NCBI RefSeq assembly: GCF_017357405.1
Contig: NZ_CP071597.1
Coordinates: 3,844,001-3,908,000 of the forward strand
DNA length: 64,000 nt
Reading direction: 5' to 3'
From: Halomontanus rarus
GTDB taxonomy: Archaea > Halobacteriota > Halobacteria > Halobacteriales > Natrialbaceae
Every line of letters begins with the position of its first letter. Positions within the stretch are counted from its first letter, which is position 1. This document shows positions 1-8,053 of the stretch, one piece after another. Both the position numbers and the translations under genes were made by a program. A model generated the notes under the pieces. It did not search any database. It was not told the origin of the DNA and worked only from the letters and a program-made list of their open reading frames with translations.

Positions 1-105
1 GCGCTCGCGATCGCGTTCGCTCGCAGCCCCACAGTCCGCGTTCGTACAGACCATGCGATCGCCGTCGGCTTTCATCATCGAACCGCATTCGTCGCAAAAC
101 TGCAT
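1..105 (-). CDS. tfs: Transcription factor S (TFS), N-terminal part, cut by window edge
   Basis: This is the first 35 residues of an archaeal TFIIS/RPB9-like transcript-cleavage factor, which helps RNA polymerase restart when it stalls or backtracks. The start MQFCDECGSMMKADGDRMVC and the following C-x4-C pair form the N-terminal zinc ribbon (CDEC ... C ... C) typical of haloarchaeal TFS. The C-terminal zinc ribbon with the acidic cleavage hairpin would lie beyond base 1. It is separate from the unknown gene pair that starts about 100 bases away on the same strand. The identification rests on the N-terminus only. Confidence 0.85.
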   Translation of the reverse strand, partial: MQFCDECGSMMKADGDRMVCTNADCGAASERDRER

Positions 106-204
106 ACAGCGACTCTACGTAGTCAGTCCTGAAAAGTACCCGGCTGACGGGAGACGAGTGGCGACCGACAACTGCAGCGGATCAGCGGACCCCGCTACTC
201 CCTA

Positions 205-735
205 CTACCGACGTTCCTCGAGTGCTTCCTCCTCGAGGACGATCGGACAATCAGCGACTCGGACGGTCTCGAGAGTCGGGAACTCGAGGATGTCGGATCC
301 CTCGTGGCGACAGCCAACCTCTGGTGGGTTCTCGAAGTGCTCGCAGCCGTGACAGTAGTCGCGTTTCTGAACCTCGCGGATCTCGCGGTCGGTGTCTGTT
401 TGTACTGACCCGTCGGCTGTGTCGGTCTCTCTCTCTCCCCGCTGGATCTGCTCCCAGAGCGCGTCGCGATCGATCCCCTCGACGTCCTCGTGTTCGAAAA
501 GGGCGGCGGTGTCCGCTTCGTCCGGGGTTTCGACGTCGATATCGGACCGGGACGAACGTGACCCTCGAGTCCCGACAGCGGTGGCGAGTTCGCCGAGGGG
601 CTCCTCGGTTCGGTCCGTGTGGTATCCGTCGGTGGATTCGTCGACCTCGTCGTACGAAACGACGGTGTCCGCCGCTCCCGTGGTATCTGGTTGGTCCGGT
701 TCGGTGTCGGGATCCGAATCGCGGTCGTCTCGCAT
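205..735 (-). CDS. Hypothetical haloarchaeal protein with C-terminal Cys cluster
   Basis: This 176-residue protein is not recognised as a named family. Residues 1-110 are acidic and probably disordered. The last 60 residues hold a compact cysteine set (YCHGCEHFENPPEVGCRHEG, then a Cys about 20 residues on in VADCPIV), suggesting a small metal-binding or Fe-S fold. Its ATG overlaps the stop codon of the upstream 290-residue gene (ATGA type), so the two are probably translationally coupled and may work together. No membrane segment or signal peptide is visible. The function is unknown. Confidence 0.75.
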   Translation of the reverse strand: MRDDRDSDPDTEPDQPDTTGAADTVVSYDEVDESTDGYHTDRTEEPLGELATAVGTRGSRSSRSDIDVETPDEADTAALFEHEDVEGIDRDALWEQIQRGERETDTADGSVQTDTDREIREVQKRDYCHGCEHFENPPEVGCRHEGSDILEFPTLETVRVADCPIVLEEEALEERR

Positions 736-1607
736 CAGGTATCGTCCTCTCTTCCGGCGGACTCCTCGGACTCGGTGTCCGCAATCGACTCGAGTGTCCC
801 CTCGTCGGCCGACTCGACGGTCCGGTCTCTCCCCTCGATCTCGTCGCCGACGGCCTCGACATCCGCTCCCTCGAGCGACGGCGGATCGCCGGTCTCGAGG
901 GTGTGTGAGCCGAACAGCGAGGATTTGGTCGAGACGTCGGTGAACGAACAGTCACAGTGAGGACACTCGGGACGCGTGAGCAGACCGATCGTGACGTTCG
1001 AGGAACACTCCTCACACGCTGCCCGGTTGATTCCGAGTCTGTTGGCCGCGAGCTGGAGTTCCTCGACGGCCGCTCGACGACGTTCTCTGACAGAGCGGGC
1101 GCTTCGGCGCTCGCGCAAATCGACGACCGCGTTCGCGAGAATCGTCGATCGATCGTCGAGTTCGTCGATGTCGTCGACCATCCCTTCGAGAATCTCCTCG
1201 AAGTTGTCGAAACCGGTTTGGGTCGTCTTCTCGAGGTCGGCGAGTGTGTCCTGCACCTCCCGAAGTTCCGCCGCCGTCGCGTACTCCTCGTGAGCGTGCG
1301 CGGCGGGTGCCTTGCGGTCGCCCTCCCGTTTGACCTGAATCACGCGCTCGCGGACGTCCTCGAGCAGATCGGCGAACTCCTCGCGCTGGGTCTCGAGTTG
1401 GGACTGGAGCGTCTCGAGGTCCGTTTCGCTCGCCGGTCTGGCGTGCTCGCCGTCGTCGACCATCGTCGCGTGGACGGCCGCGACCAGCCGTCGGCAGACC
1501 GCCTCGCGGCTCTCGTCTCGGCGAGCGGCCTCCTCGTCGATCCAGTCGTCGACGTCGGACGGTAACGCGAACGGAACGCCCAGTTGTTCGTGTTCCTCGC
1601 TCGCCAT
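735..1607 (-). CDS. Hypothetical coiled-coil protein with RHH-like N-terminus and zinc ribbon
   Basis: This 290-residue protein begins with VPFALPSDVDDWIDEEAARR, which resembles ribbon-helix-helix or CopG-like N-termini. Residues about 65-190 are a long charged coiled coil (repeated leucine, arginine and glutamate heptads). A zinc-ribbon-like CEEC ... CPHCDC follows at about residues 195-225 and the tail is acidic. The layout suggests a cytoplasmic DNA- or RNA-associated scaffold. A box-A-like CTTAAG lies 26-31 bases before the start. It is coupled to the downstream Cys-cluster gene. The function is unknown. Confidence 0.75.
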   Translation of the reverse strand: MASEEHEQLGVPFALPSDVDDWIDEEAARRDESREAVCRRLVAAVHATMVDDGEHARPASETDLETLQSQLETQREEFADLLEDVRERVIQVKREGDRKAPAAHAHEEYATAAELREVQDTLADLEKTTQTGFDNFEEILEGMVDDIDELDDRSTILANAVVDLRERRSARSVRERRRAAVEELQLAANRLGINRAACEECSSNVTIGLLTRPECPHCDCSFTDVSTKSSLFGSHTLETGDPPSLEGADVEAVGDEIEGRDRTVESADEGTLESIADTESEESAGREDDT

Positions 1608-1632
1608 TTGGTGCGTATACGGACGAAAACCG

Positions 1633-1638
1633 CTTAAG
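1633..1638 (-). promoter_or_regulatory. Box-A-like promoter element of the 735-1607 gene
   Basis: CTTAAG reads on the minus strand 26-31 bases upstream of the ATG at 1607, the usual distance of a haloarchaeal TATA element from a leaderless or nearly leaderless start. Confidence 0.45.
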
Positions 1639-1676
1639 GATTGGTTCCGACTCAGTTTCTGAGTCGCCCCCGAGTG

Positions 1677-3251
1677 TCACTCGATCGCGACGATACTGTC
1701 TATCGTCGCAGTGAAGAGCCGACCGTCCCCGATCGCCGGTGGGTAGTCGCCGGAGCGCAGACCGACTTTTCCCAGTCGGTCGAGGCGCTCCCCGGACGTC
1801 GAAATCGCGTAGACGGCGTTGGGAAGCGGGACGTAGATTACGTCTCCCGCCGCGACCGGCGCGTACGCAGGTGCCGGAAGGTCCACCGTCCACTCCACGG
1901 TTCCGTCGGCTTCGTCGATTGCGAAGAAGATGTAATTCTCGTTCCCGTTCCCGTTCTCGTTCTTATCTTCGTCCGCACTCCCGTCTCTGTCCTCGCCCTC
2001 GCCTCCACTCTCGTCCTCGCCTCCGCTCGTTCCATCCATTGAATCCGGATCTCCGATCCTCGTCGCCAGTACGAGACCATCGACTACGACCGGAAGGCCG
2101 TACACTGCCGAGATCGTTCGGCCCGCGAAGTCGACGGCCGGCGGTTCGTACTGCCAGCGTTCGCTTCCATCGGCCGGATCGAACGAGACGAGCGGGGCGC
2201 GATCTCGAAGCTGAAGCGAGTCGACGTCACCGGCTGCGTATCCGGAATCGGACGCGAACGTCGGGGACGAGAGGTGCGCCGTATCCATCCCGGTAACGGT
2301 CGGTTCGGGCAACTCGAGCGGTTCCCGGAATCGGACGGAGCCGTCGGTCGCGTCTCGAGCGACGAACGCGGGTTCTTCCCCGGAAGTGGAACCGGGGTCG
2401 AAGGACCACACCGTCCCGTCTCGGACGGTTACACCCGGTATACCCCGGTCGAACCCGGCCCCCGTCGAGTGGTGGACCGCCCACTCGGATTCTCCGTCTC
2501 CGGCGTCGAACGCGCGTACCCTCGACTCGCCATCGTCGGTCTCGACGACGTAGATCGTGCCGTCTGCGACGAGCGGTTGGCCGATTTCGTGCGGGAGTTC
2601 GAGGGCGAAGCCCTCCGCGAGCTCCCCCGTGTCCGGGTCGTGGACGAGGAGTTCGATCCCGTCGTCGTTCCGATGCGGGACGTAGATTCCCGCGTCGCCG
2701 ACTTCGGGTGCGAACCAGTCGTGCCTCCGAGACTCCTCCGGCGTCCCGAGTTCGCGGGACCACCTGATCGCCCCGGTCTCCCGATCAGCGGCGACGATTC
2801 GCAACCGAAATTTCTCCTCCTCCTCCTCCGCGGTCCGATCGATCCACGAATAACCGATCGTCCACGCGACGACCGATCCGCTCAGAACCACGTTCGAGAT
2901 GCCGGTCTCGGTCGTCGTACGGGCGCCGGAACCGGAATCGTCGAGCGGTTTCTCGAGCGCGTATTCGTCGGCCTCGAGGCCCTCCAGTTCCTCGAGGAGA
3001 TCCGCGACCTCGAGTTCCCACGCGACCGAGAGCGACGCTCCCGGTCCGGACTCGGACGGACGAACGCCCGATCTGGCCGCGTCTCCCCTGTGGGTCGTCC
3101 ACTCGAGTTCGTGGGCATCGGTTTCGGGGCCATCTCCCCCGGTCTCGCCCGACAGGCCCGCGTCGACACGATCGGTACAACCGCTGGCCGAAGCGATAGC
3201 CGCCGCGGTAACCGCCGCCACGTACTGTCTTCGCGTGAGCCGGGAGTTCAT
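1677..3251 (-). CDS. PQQ/BamB-like beta-propeller lipoprotein, Tat-exported
   Basis: This 524-residue protein has an N-terminal twin-arginine motif (LTRRQYV) and a lipobox ending in SASGC at about residue 25, so it is likely exported folded and lipid-anchored outside the cell. The body has repeated blade signatures of PQQ-type propellers (DRETGAIRWSRELG, DPADGSERWQYEPP, DEADGTVEWTVDLP). A low-complexity acidic insert with GGEDESGGEGEDRDGSADED and NENGNGNEN sits near residues 405-435. Such propellers act as scaffolds or bind quinone cofactors. Nothing here shows which, and no dehydrogenase partner is adjacent. Confidence 0.85.
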   Translation of the reverse strand: MNSRLTRRQYVAAVTAAAIASASGCTDRVDAGLSGETGGDGPETDAHELEWTTHRGDAARSGVRPSESGPGASLSVAWELEVADLLEELEGLEADEYALEKPLDDSGSGARTTTETGISNVVLSGSVVAWTIGYSWIDRTAEEEEEKFRLRIVAADRETGAIRWSRELGTPEESRRHDWFAPEVGDAGIYVPHRNDDGIELLVHDPDTGELAEGFALELPHEIGQPLVADGTIYVVETDDGESRVRAFDAGDGESEWAVHHSTGAGFDRGIPGVTVRDGTVWSFDPGSTSGEEPAFVARDATDGSVRFREPLELPEPTVTGMDTAHLSSPTFASDSGYAAGDVDSLQLRDRAPLVSFDPADGSERWQYEPPAVDFAGRTISAVYGLPVVVDGLVLATRIGDPDSMDGTSGGEDESGGEGEDRDGSADEDKNENGNGNENYIFFAIDEADGTVEWTVDLPAPAYAPVAAGDVIYVPLPNAVYAISTSGERLDRLGKVGLRSGDYPPAIGDGRLFTATIDSIVAIE

Positions 3252-3274
3252 ATCAGTATATTGGTTGGTATGTT

Positions 3275-3281
3275 GATAAAT
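3275..3281 (-). promoter_or_regulatory. Box-A promoter of the propeller lipoprotein
   Basis: ATTTATC on the minus strand lies 24-30 bases before the ATG at 3251, inside an AT-rich patch that contrasts with the GC-rich surroundings. Confidence 0.55.
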
Positions 3282-3354
3282 ATGTTTCCCTCGGCGGACA
3301 CCACGTGCTATTCACAGGACTAACGGTTCGAGTCCGGAACATCGTCTCGCCGAC

Positions 3355-4191
3355 TCACCGAATCTTCCGCACGTTACTGATATCGAAGCCGCCGTCGTGA
3401 ATCTCGGTTTCGAACCGAACGATCTGCTCGTCCTCGAGCCGCGAGAGGACGCTGCGGAACTGTTCGACGACGAGCGTGCGTGCTCGCTCCGAGCCGCCGC
3501 TCTCCCACTCGAACGAGAGCGTTCCGTCGACCGTGTCGGTCAGACTGCCCCGCTGGGTCGGCGACAGCGGTTCGACGGTGACGAGCAACAGGATCACGCC
3601 GCCCCAGCGATAGGCGGCACGGTTGAGTCCCCTGAGTAGCACCGTCAGATCGCCCCAGTCTAAGTGCTCGCCGGCCGCGGCGATGAGGTCGGTCACTGAG
3701 TCGATCACGACCAGGTTCCCGGGTGCGTTCTCGGTCAGGTGGTCGCCGAGGGCCTCGAGGACGTCCTGTCGATCCGTCCGCGTCCCGAGGTCGGTGATGT
3801 GGGTCGGCTGCTCGGCGTACCAGTCGGTCGGTACCGGCGTCAACTGGAAGTACTCCGGAGACAGGTCGTGAAAGGTCACGTCCTCGGTTCCGGCCGCCAC
3901 CAACTCGTCGTCCATGACGAACCGCATCTCCGTCTCGATCGCACCCGGTTCGCTGGTAAAGGAAACGTAGTGGATCTCCTCGGGGAGGGTCGCGTCCGAC
4001 TCGAGGTCGCCGTAGAAGCGCTCGAAGCGGTCTTCGTCGGTGCGGGCGAGGCCGTTCATCACGGTACTCGTGTAGGCGAACTCCCGCGCGCCGGCGCCGG
4101 ATTCGCCGGCGAGGAGGACGACGCTCCCGGTGGGTGCGCCGCCGCCGATCATCGAATCGAGCCGCGAGATTCCGAGCGGCATCCGGTCCAT
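3355..4191 (-). CDS. RecA/KaiC-like (RAD55/HTR-like) ATPase homologue with degenerate Walker A
   Basis: This 278-residue protein matches single-domain KaiC/RAD55-type proteins of halophiles. It starts with PLGISRLDSMIGGGAPTGSV, has a P-loop position at residues 29-36 and a Walker B-like strand LVVIDSVTDL. The P-loop reads GESGAGAR: the lysine expected at position 35 is Ala, followed by Arg. ATP hydrolysis may be lost or altered. Haloarchaeal relatives are often called HTR-like and are thought to be signalling adaptors, but their role is not established. It stands alone between the propeller gene and the beta-RFAP synthase gene, both on the same strand. Confidence 0.8.
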   Translation of the reverse strand: MDRMPLGISRLDSMIGGGAPTGSVVLLAGESGAGAREFAYTSTVMNGLARTDEDRFERFYGDLESDATLPEEIHYVSFTSEPGAIETEMRFVMDDELVAAGTEDVTFHDLSPEYFQLTPVPTDWYAEQPTHITDLGTRTDRQDVLEALGDHLTENAPGNLVVIDSVTDLIAAAGEHLDWGDLTVLLRGLNRAAYRWGGVILLLVTVEPLSPTQRGSLTDTVDGTLSFEWESGGSERARTLVVEQFRSVLSRLEDEQIVRFETEIHDGGFDISNVRKIR

Positions 4192-4277
4192 GCCCCGGGA
4201 GTCGGACCGGATTCGTTTACCTGTTGTGGCCTCGCCTCGTCTTCGGTGCCGTCGTCGCAGTCACTGCTCCGACGCTG

Positions 4278-5300
4278 TTACGCTCCACTCTCCTCGAACT
4301 CGAGTTTCGCCCCCTCGTTTGCGGGTGCCGAACAGACGACCTCGCCCTCGAGTCCCCGCGACTCGAGCGCCTCGGTCGCCGCCGCGCGAGCCTCCGCGGC
4401 GTGGTTCACGTCGGTCACGCCGTAGACCGCCGGCCCCCACGAGGACTGACCGATGCCGGTGACGACGGGACAGGACTCGAGCGCCTCGACGAGTTCGCCT
4501 GCCGGCGGGCGAAAGACCCCGCCCTGGGCGTCGGTGTACCACGCGCCGTTCTTCCGGCCGATCGCCGAGAGGGCGTTGCCGAAGGCCTCGTGTCTCCCCT
4601 CCGCGGCGGCCGGCAGGAGCCGCCGGGTGACGATCCCCGCGATCTCGTCGGCGATCGTCGGATCGGCCCGTTCGACGACGGTTCGCATGCTCGCGTCCTC
4701 GCCGTCGCCGCTGCGGCCGGGCTCGGCCTCGGGAATCACGACGAGAAAGCGCCAGTCCTCCGGGAGCGCGTGGCGGGCGACCACGGCGGGCACCGTCCAG
4801 TCACCCTCTGCGGGCGGTTCGGTCGTAAAGCGTCCCGTCGGATGACCGGCGTCGACCACGAATCCGCCGCCCTCGAAGGTCGCGACGCCGACCCCGCTGC
4901 GACCGCCGCGACCGAGCGCCGGGGCGTACTCGCGGACGCGGGGTTCGAGACCGTGAGCGCCAGCGACGGCCGCGTGGACCGAGAGCGCAAGCTGGGTGCC
5001 GCTGCCGAGGCCGACGTGACGGGGCAGTCGTCGCTCGAGTTCGACCCTCGCGCCCGGGACCTCGAGGAGGTCGACCGCCTGTCGGGCGTAGTCGGCGACG
5101 AGCGGATCGGGGTTGGAGTCACGCGTTTCGGACCCGCCGTCGGCGGTGACGTGTACTCCCTCCGCGGGTTCGGCGACGACGGTCACTCGCGGCTCCGAGA
5201 GGGCCATCCCGATGCCACCGTAGAGTCGTTCGCGCGCGAGCGAGAGGTTCTGGAAACCGACGTGGAGTCGTGCGCTCGCGCTGACGGTGACGGTTGCCAT
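4278..5300 (-). CDS. Beta-ribofuranosylaminobenzene 5'-phosphate synthase family protein
   Basis: This 340-residue GHMP-kinase-fold protein has MATVTVSASARLHVGFQNLS at the start and the glycine-rich loop LPRHVGLGSGTQLALS near residue 90. In methanogens the enzyme joins 4-hydroxybenzoate or aminobenzoate to PRPP in methanopterin synthesis. Homologues persist in haloarchaea, where the pterin product is less certain. The frame stays open 94 codons further upstream, but that extension is low-complexity and encodes no family sequence, so the ATG at 5300 was chosen. The end GIGQSSWGPAVYGV followed by a hydrophilic tail fits the family length. Confidence 0.85.
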   Translation of the reverse strand: MATVTVSASARLHVGFQNLSLARERLYGGIGMALSEPRVTVVAEPAEGVHVTADGGSETRDSNPDPLVADYARQAVDLLEVPGARVELERRLPRHVGLGSGTQLALSVHAAVAGAHGLEPRVREYAPALGRGGRSGVGVATFEGGGFVVDAGHPTGRFTTEPPAEGDWTVPAVVARHALPEDWRFLVVIPEAEPGRSGDGEDASMRTVVERADPTIADEIAGIVTRRLLPAAAEGRHEAFGNALSAIGRKNGAWYTDAQGGVFRPPAGELVEALESCPVVTGIGQSSWGPAVYGVTDVNHAAEARAAATEALESRGLEGEVVCSAPANEGAKLEFEESGA

Positions 5301-5420
5301 CTGTGGTGTCCCTTGGAAGTCCCCCTGCAAGGGGATTTCGACGGCGACAATCGGGTCGGGGCGAGTCGCGCCATGGCGCTCGCGCTTTCGGGTCGCGCTC
5401 GTGTCCGATACTGTACTCGG

Positions 5421-5461
5421 ACTCGCACTTGCACATACATTTGCACTTGCACTCGCACTCG
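5421..5461. repeat. Degenerate hexanucleotide tandem tract
   Basis: Imperfect repeats of ACTCGC/ACTTGC/TTGCAC units lie in the non-coding divergent region between two genes. Confidence 0.5.
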
Positions 5462-5602
5462 GGTGCCGATGCCAGATCAGTGCCGGTTCGATCTCAGTCC
5501 GCGGCTGGAGACCTGTATGCCGAACTCCGAGGCGTCGATCGACGGACCCGAACGGGTTCGGGAAACTCGGCCGACACGGCACGTGTGACCGAGGTAGGGT
5601 GA

Positions 5603-5608
5603 CTTATG
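5603..5608 (+). promoter_or_regulatory. Box A of ilvD, supports start at 5633
   Basis: CTTATG lies 25-30 bases before the ATG at 5633. An ATG at 5606 is in frame but overlaps this element, so the downstream ATG is preferred. Confidence 0.45.
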
Positions 5609-5632
5609 CCCCCGCAGTACGACCGACCGAGT

Positions 5633-7420
5633 ATGAGCCAGCGCGTGAGCGAGAGCGCAGACGAAAGCGAAACGGAAGCCGAACCCGAGGACCGATTCGA
5701 CCACGGGAAACCGGAGCGCTTGCAGAGTCGAGACGTGACCGAAGGGGCCGAACGCGCCCCTCACCGCGCGATGTTCCGCGCGATGGGATTCGACGACGAG
5801 GACATGGGCTCGCCGATGATCGGCGTCCCGAACCCGGCGGCGGACATCACGCCGTGTAACGTCCACTTAGACGACGTGGCCGACGCCGCCCTCGAGGGTG
5901 CCGACGAGGCCGGCGGGATGCCTATCGAGTTCGGGACGATCACCATCTCCGACGCCATCTCGATGGGGACCGAGGGGATGAAGGCCTCGCTGATCTCCCG
6001 CGAGATGATCGCCGACAGCGTCGAACTCGTCTCCTTCGGCGAGCGCATGGACGGCCTCGTCACCGTCGGCGGTTGCGACAAGAACCTCCCTGGGATGATG
6101 ATGGCCGCCATCCGCACCGACCTCCCGAGCGTCTTCCTCTACGGCGGCTCGATCATGCCCGGCGAACACGAGGGTCGGGACGTAACGATCGTTCAGGTCT
6201 TCGAGGGCGTCGGCTCCTACGCCACCGGCGACATGGACGGCGAGGAACTCGACGAGCTAGAGCGCCACGCCTGTCCCGGCGCCGGCTCCTGCGGCGGGAT
6301 GTTCACCGCCAACACGATGGCATCGATTTCGGAAGCCATCGGACTGGCACCGCTCGGCAGCGCCTCCCCACCGGCCGAGGACGAGGAACGCTACGAGGTC
6401 GCCCGCCGAGCCGGTGAACTCGCCGTCGAAGTGGTCGAAGAAGACCGCCGCCCCTCGGACATCCTCACTCGCGAGTCCTTCGAGAACGCCATCGCCGTCC
6501 AGACCGCCGTCGGCGGCTCGACCAACGGCGTGCTCCACCTGCTCGCGATGGCCCGCGAGGCCGGCGTCGACCTCGAGATCGGGGACTTCGACGAGATCTC
6601 CCAACGCACGCCGAAGATCGCCGACCTCCAGCCCAGCGGCGCGCGCGTGATGAACGACCTCCACGAACTCGGCGGCGTCCCCGTCGTCGTTCGTCGATTG
6701 CTCGAGGCCAACCTGCTCCACGGCGACGCGATGACCGTGACGGGGCGGACGATCGAGGAGGAGTTGGCGGTGCTCGAAGCCGAAGGCGACCTCCCGCCGG
6801 ACGACGAACTCGAGGCGGACTTCCTCTACACCGTCGACGATCCCAAGGAGACCGAGGGTGCGATCCGCATCCTGAAAGGCAACCTCGCACCCGAGGGTGC
6901 CGTCCTCAAGGTAACCGCCGAGGACGACGACATCCACCACGAGGGGCCCGTTCGGATCTTCGAACACGAGGAGAACGCGATGCGGTACGTCCAGAGCGGC
7001 GAAGTCGATACCGGCGACGTGCTCGTGATCCGCGGCGAAGGTCCGCGCGGCGGTCCCGGCATGCGTGAGATGCTCGGCGTCACGAGTGCGGTCGCCGGTC
7101 AGGGCCACGCCGAGGACGTCGCCCTGATCACCGACGGCCGCTTCTCGGGTGGCTCCCGGGGACTCGTGATCGGCCACGTCGCCCCCGAGGCGTTCGTCGG
7201 CGGGGCGATCGGCCTCCTCGAGGACGGCGACATCGTAACCGTCGACGTCGAAGAGCGCACTCTCGAGGTCGATCTCGGCGAGGAAGAACTCGCGAAGCGC
7301 CGTGAGGAATGGGAGCAACCCGAGCCGAACTACGAGGGCGGCGTGCTCGCGAAGTTCGGCCGCGATTTCGACTCCGCGTCCAACGGCGCGGTGACGAATC
7401 CAGGCGTCAAGCGAGACTGA
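5633..7420 (+). CDS. ilvD: Dihydroxy-acid dehydratase
   Basis: IlvD converts 2,3-dihydroxy-3-methylbutanoate or -pentanoate to the 2-keto acids in valine, leucine and isoleucine synthesis. The 595-residue product has the family Fe-S and Mg-binding signatures: PCNVH with Cys75, [13 protein letters not shown] with Cys148, and [16 protein letters not shown] with Cys214 and Cys220, plus the C-terminal [12 protein letters not shown] and [10 protein letters not shown]. The N-terminal 35 residues are an acidic haloarchaeal extension. The gene stands alone, with no other ilv or leu genes in the window. The start at 5633 is set by the box A at -28; 5606 would add nine residues. Confidence 0.95.
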   Translation: MSQRVSESADESETEAEPEDRFDHGKPERLQSRDVTEGAERAPHRAMFRAMGFDDEDMGSPMIGVPNPAADITPCNVHLDDVADAALEGADEAGGMPIEFGTITISDAISMGTEGMKASLISREMIADSVELVSFGERMDGLVTVGGCDKNLPGMMMAAIRTDLPSVFLYGGSIMPGEHEGRDVTIVQVFEGVGSYATGDMDGEELDELERHACPGAGSCGGMFTANTMASISEAIGLAPLGSASPPAEDEERYEVARRAGELAVEVVEEDRRPSDILTRESFENAIAVQTAVGGSTNGVLHLLAMAREAGVDLEIGDFDEISQRTPKIADLQPSGARVMNDLHELGGVPVVVRRLLEANLLHGDAMTVTGRTIEEELAVLEAEGDLPPDDELEADFLYTVDDPKETEGAIRILKGNLAPEGAVLKVTAEDDDIHHEGPVRIFEHEENAMRYVQSGEVDTGDVLVIRGEGPRGGPGMREMLGVTSAVAGQGHAEDVALITDGRFSGGSRGLVIGHVAPEAFVGGAIGLLEDGDIVTVDVEERTLEVDLGEEELAKRREEWEQPEPNYEGGVLAKFGRDFDSASNGAVTNPGVKRD

Positions 7421-8053
7421 GCGGTCTACTGGCGAGAAAATCGAGTCAACGACTCGCTTCGCACCTGGTAGTTGCGAAGGACGGCACGTGGGGGAATATC
7501 GACTCCGAACGCGTGAAAGAGGGGGCTTGCGCCCTCGCGACGATCGCTCGAGACGTCGACTTCGTATCGGGGGGTAACCGGCCCAGTACGACGCGAGACT
7601 GCCGGTGAATGCTGTCACTGGTTTCCGGTACTCGTTTCGGCTGTCCGTCGTCACGAGTCGCCGAGGTGGACCGAACACCGGTACGGGAGCTGTACAATAC
7701 CTCGACGGGCGTAACGTCGGCCCCACTGGCCACGTATACGCTCATAACGGATCCATTACTTTCTACTCTCCGAGGACCGCGTGGGGCGTCACCGTACTCG
7801 CCCGACGATAGCCGGACGCGTCTGAAACGTCTCCGTCTCGCGGCGCTGCGCCCGCCTCGGCTACCGCACTGACTGGGGGACGAGCGGGCGTTCGGATTTC
7901 TCGCTAGCTGTGGAGAGCTATGGTTATCGATATATACGGAGGCCGAGGCGGACGGACCGCTCCCCCGTTCACAGAGTTCGTATCGAGTACATAATAAGTA
8001 AAATTTCCAGAATTATAAAATGATTATACTGTCCCGTCGCCAGTCTCCACCGC
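7421..8053. other. Long intergenic region without a supported gene
   Basis: 630 bases between ilvD and phoD. Short open frames exist on both strands, but they lack recognisable sequence, promoter spacing or ribosome site, and I call none of them. The last 130 bases become AT-rich and carry the phoD promoter. No tRNA-like cloverleaf was found. Confidence 0.5.
8024..8030 (+). promoter_or_regulatory. Box A of the phoD-like gene
   Basis: TTATACT lies 24-30 bases before the ATG at 8054, with an AT-rich run (AATTATAAAA) just upstream. Confidence 0.55.

Larger units (their letters stand above)
5301..5632. other. Divergent intergenic region between beta-RFAP synthase and ilvD
   Basis: About 330 bases with no supported gene. 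It holds an inverted repeat CCCTTG (5310-5315) / CAAGGG (5328-5333) about 10-33 bases upstream of the beta-RFAP start, a degenerate hexamer tract at 5421-5461, and the ilvD box A near its right end. The inverted repeat is placed to act as an operator for the minus-strand gene, which is inference. Confidence 0.5.

Noticed and set aside
3325..3345. tRNA-like GGTTCGAGTCC
   Set aside because: Only three pairs form in the T-arm and there is no upstream cloverleaf.
5606..5632. Upstream ATG of ilvD
   Set aside because: It overlaps the likely box A; the ATG at 5633 has standard spacing. It remains possible.
7446..7745. 99-codon open frame on the minus strand in the ilvD-phoD gap
   Set aside because: Arg/Ser/Thr-rich with no recognisable motif, no promoter spacing and no conserved partner; typical of GC-rich non-coding DNA.
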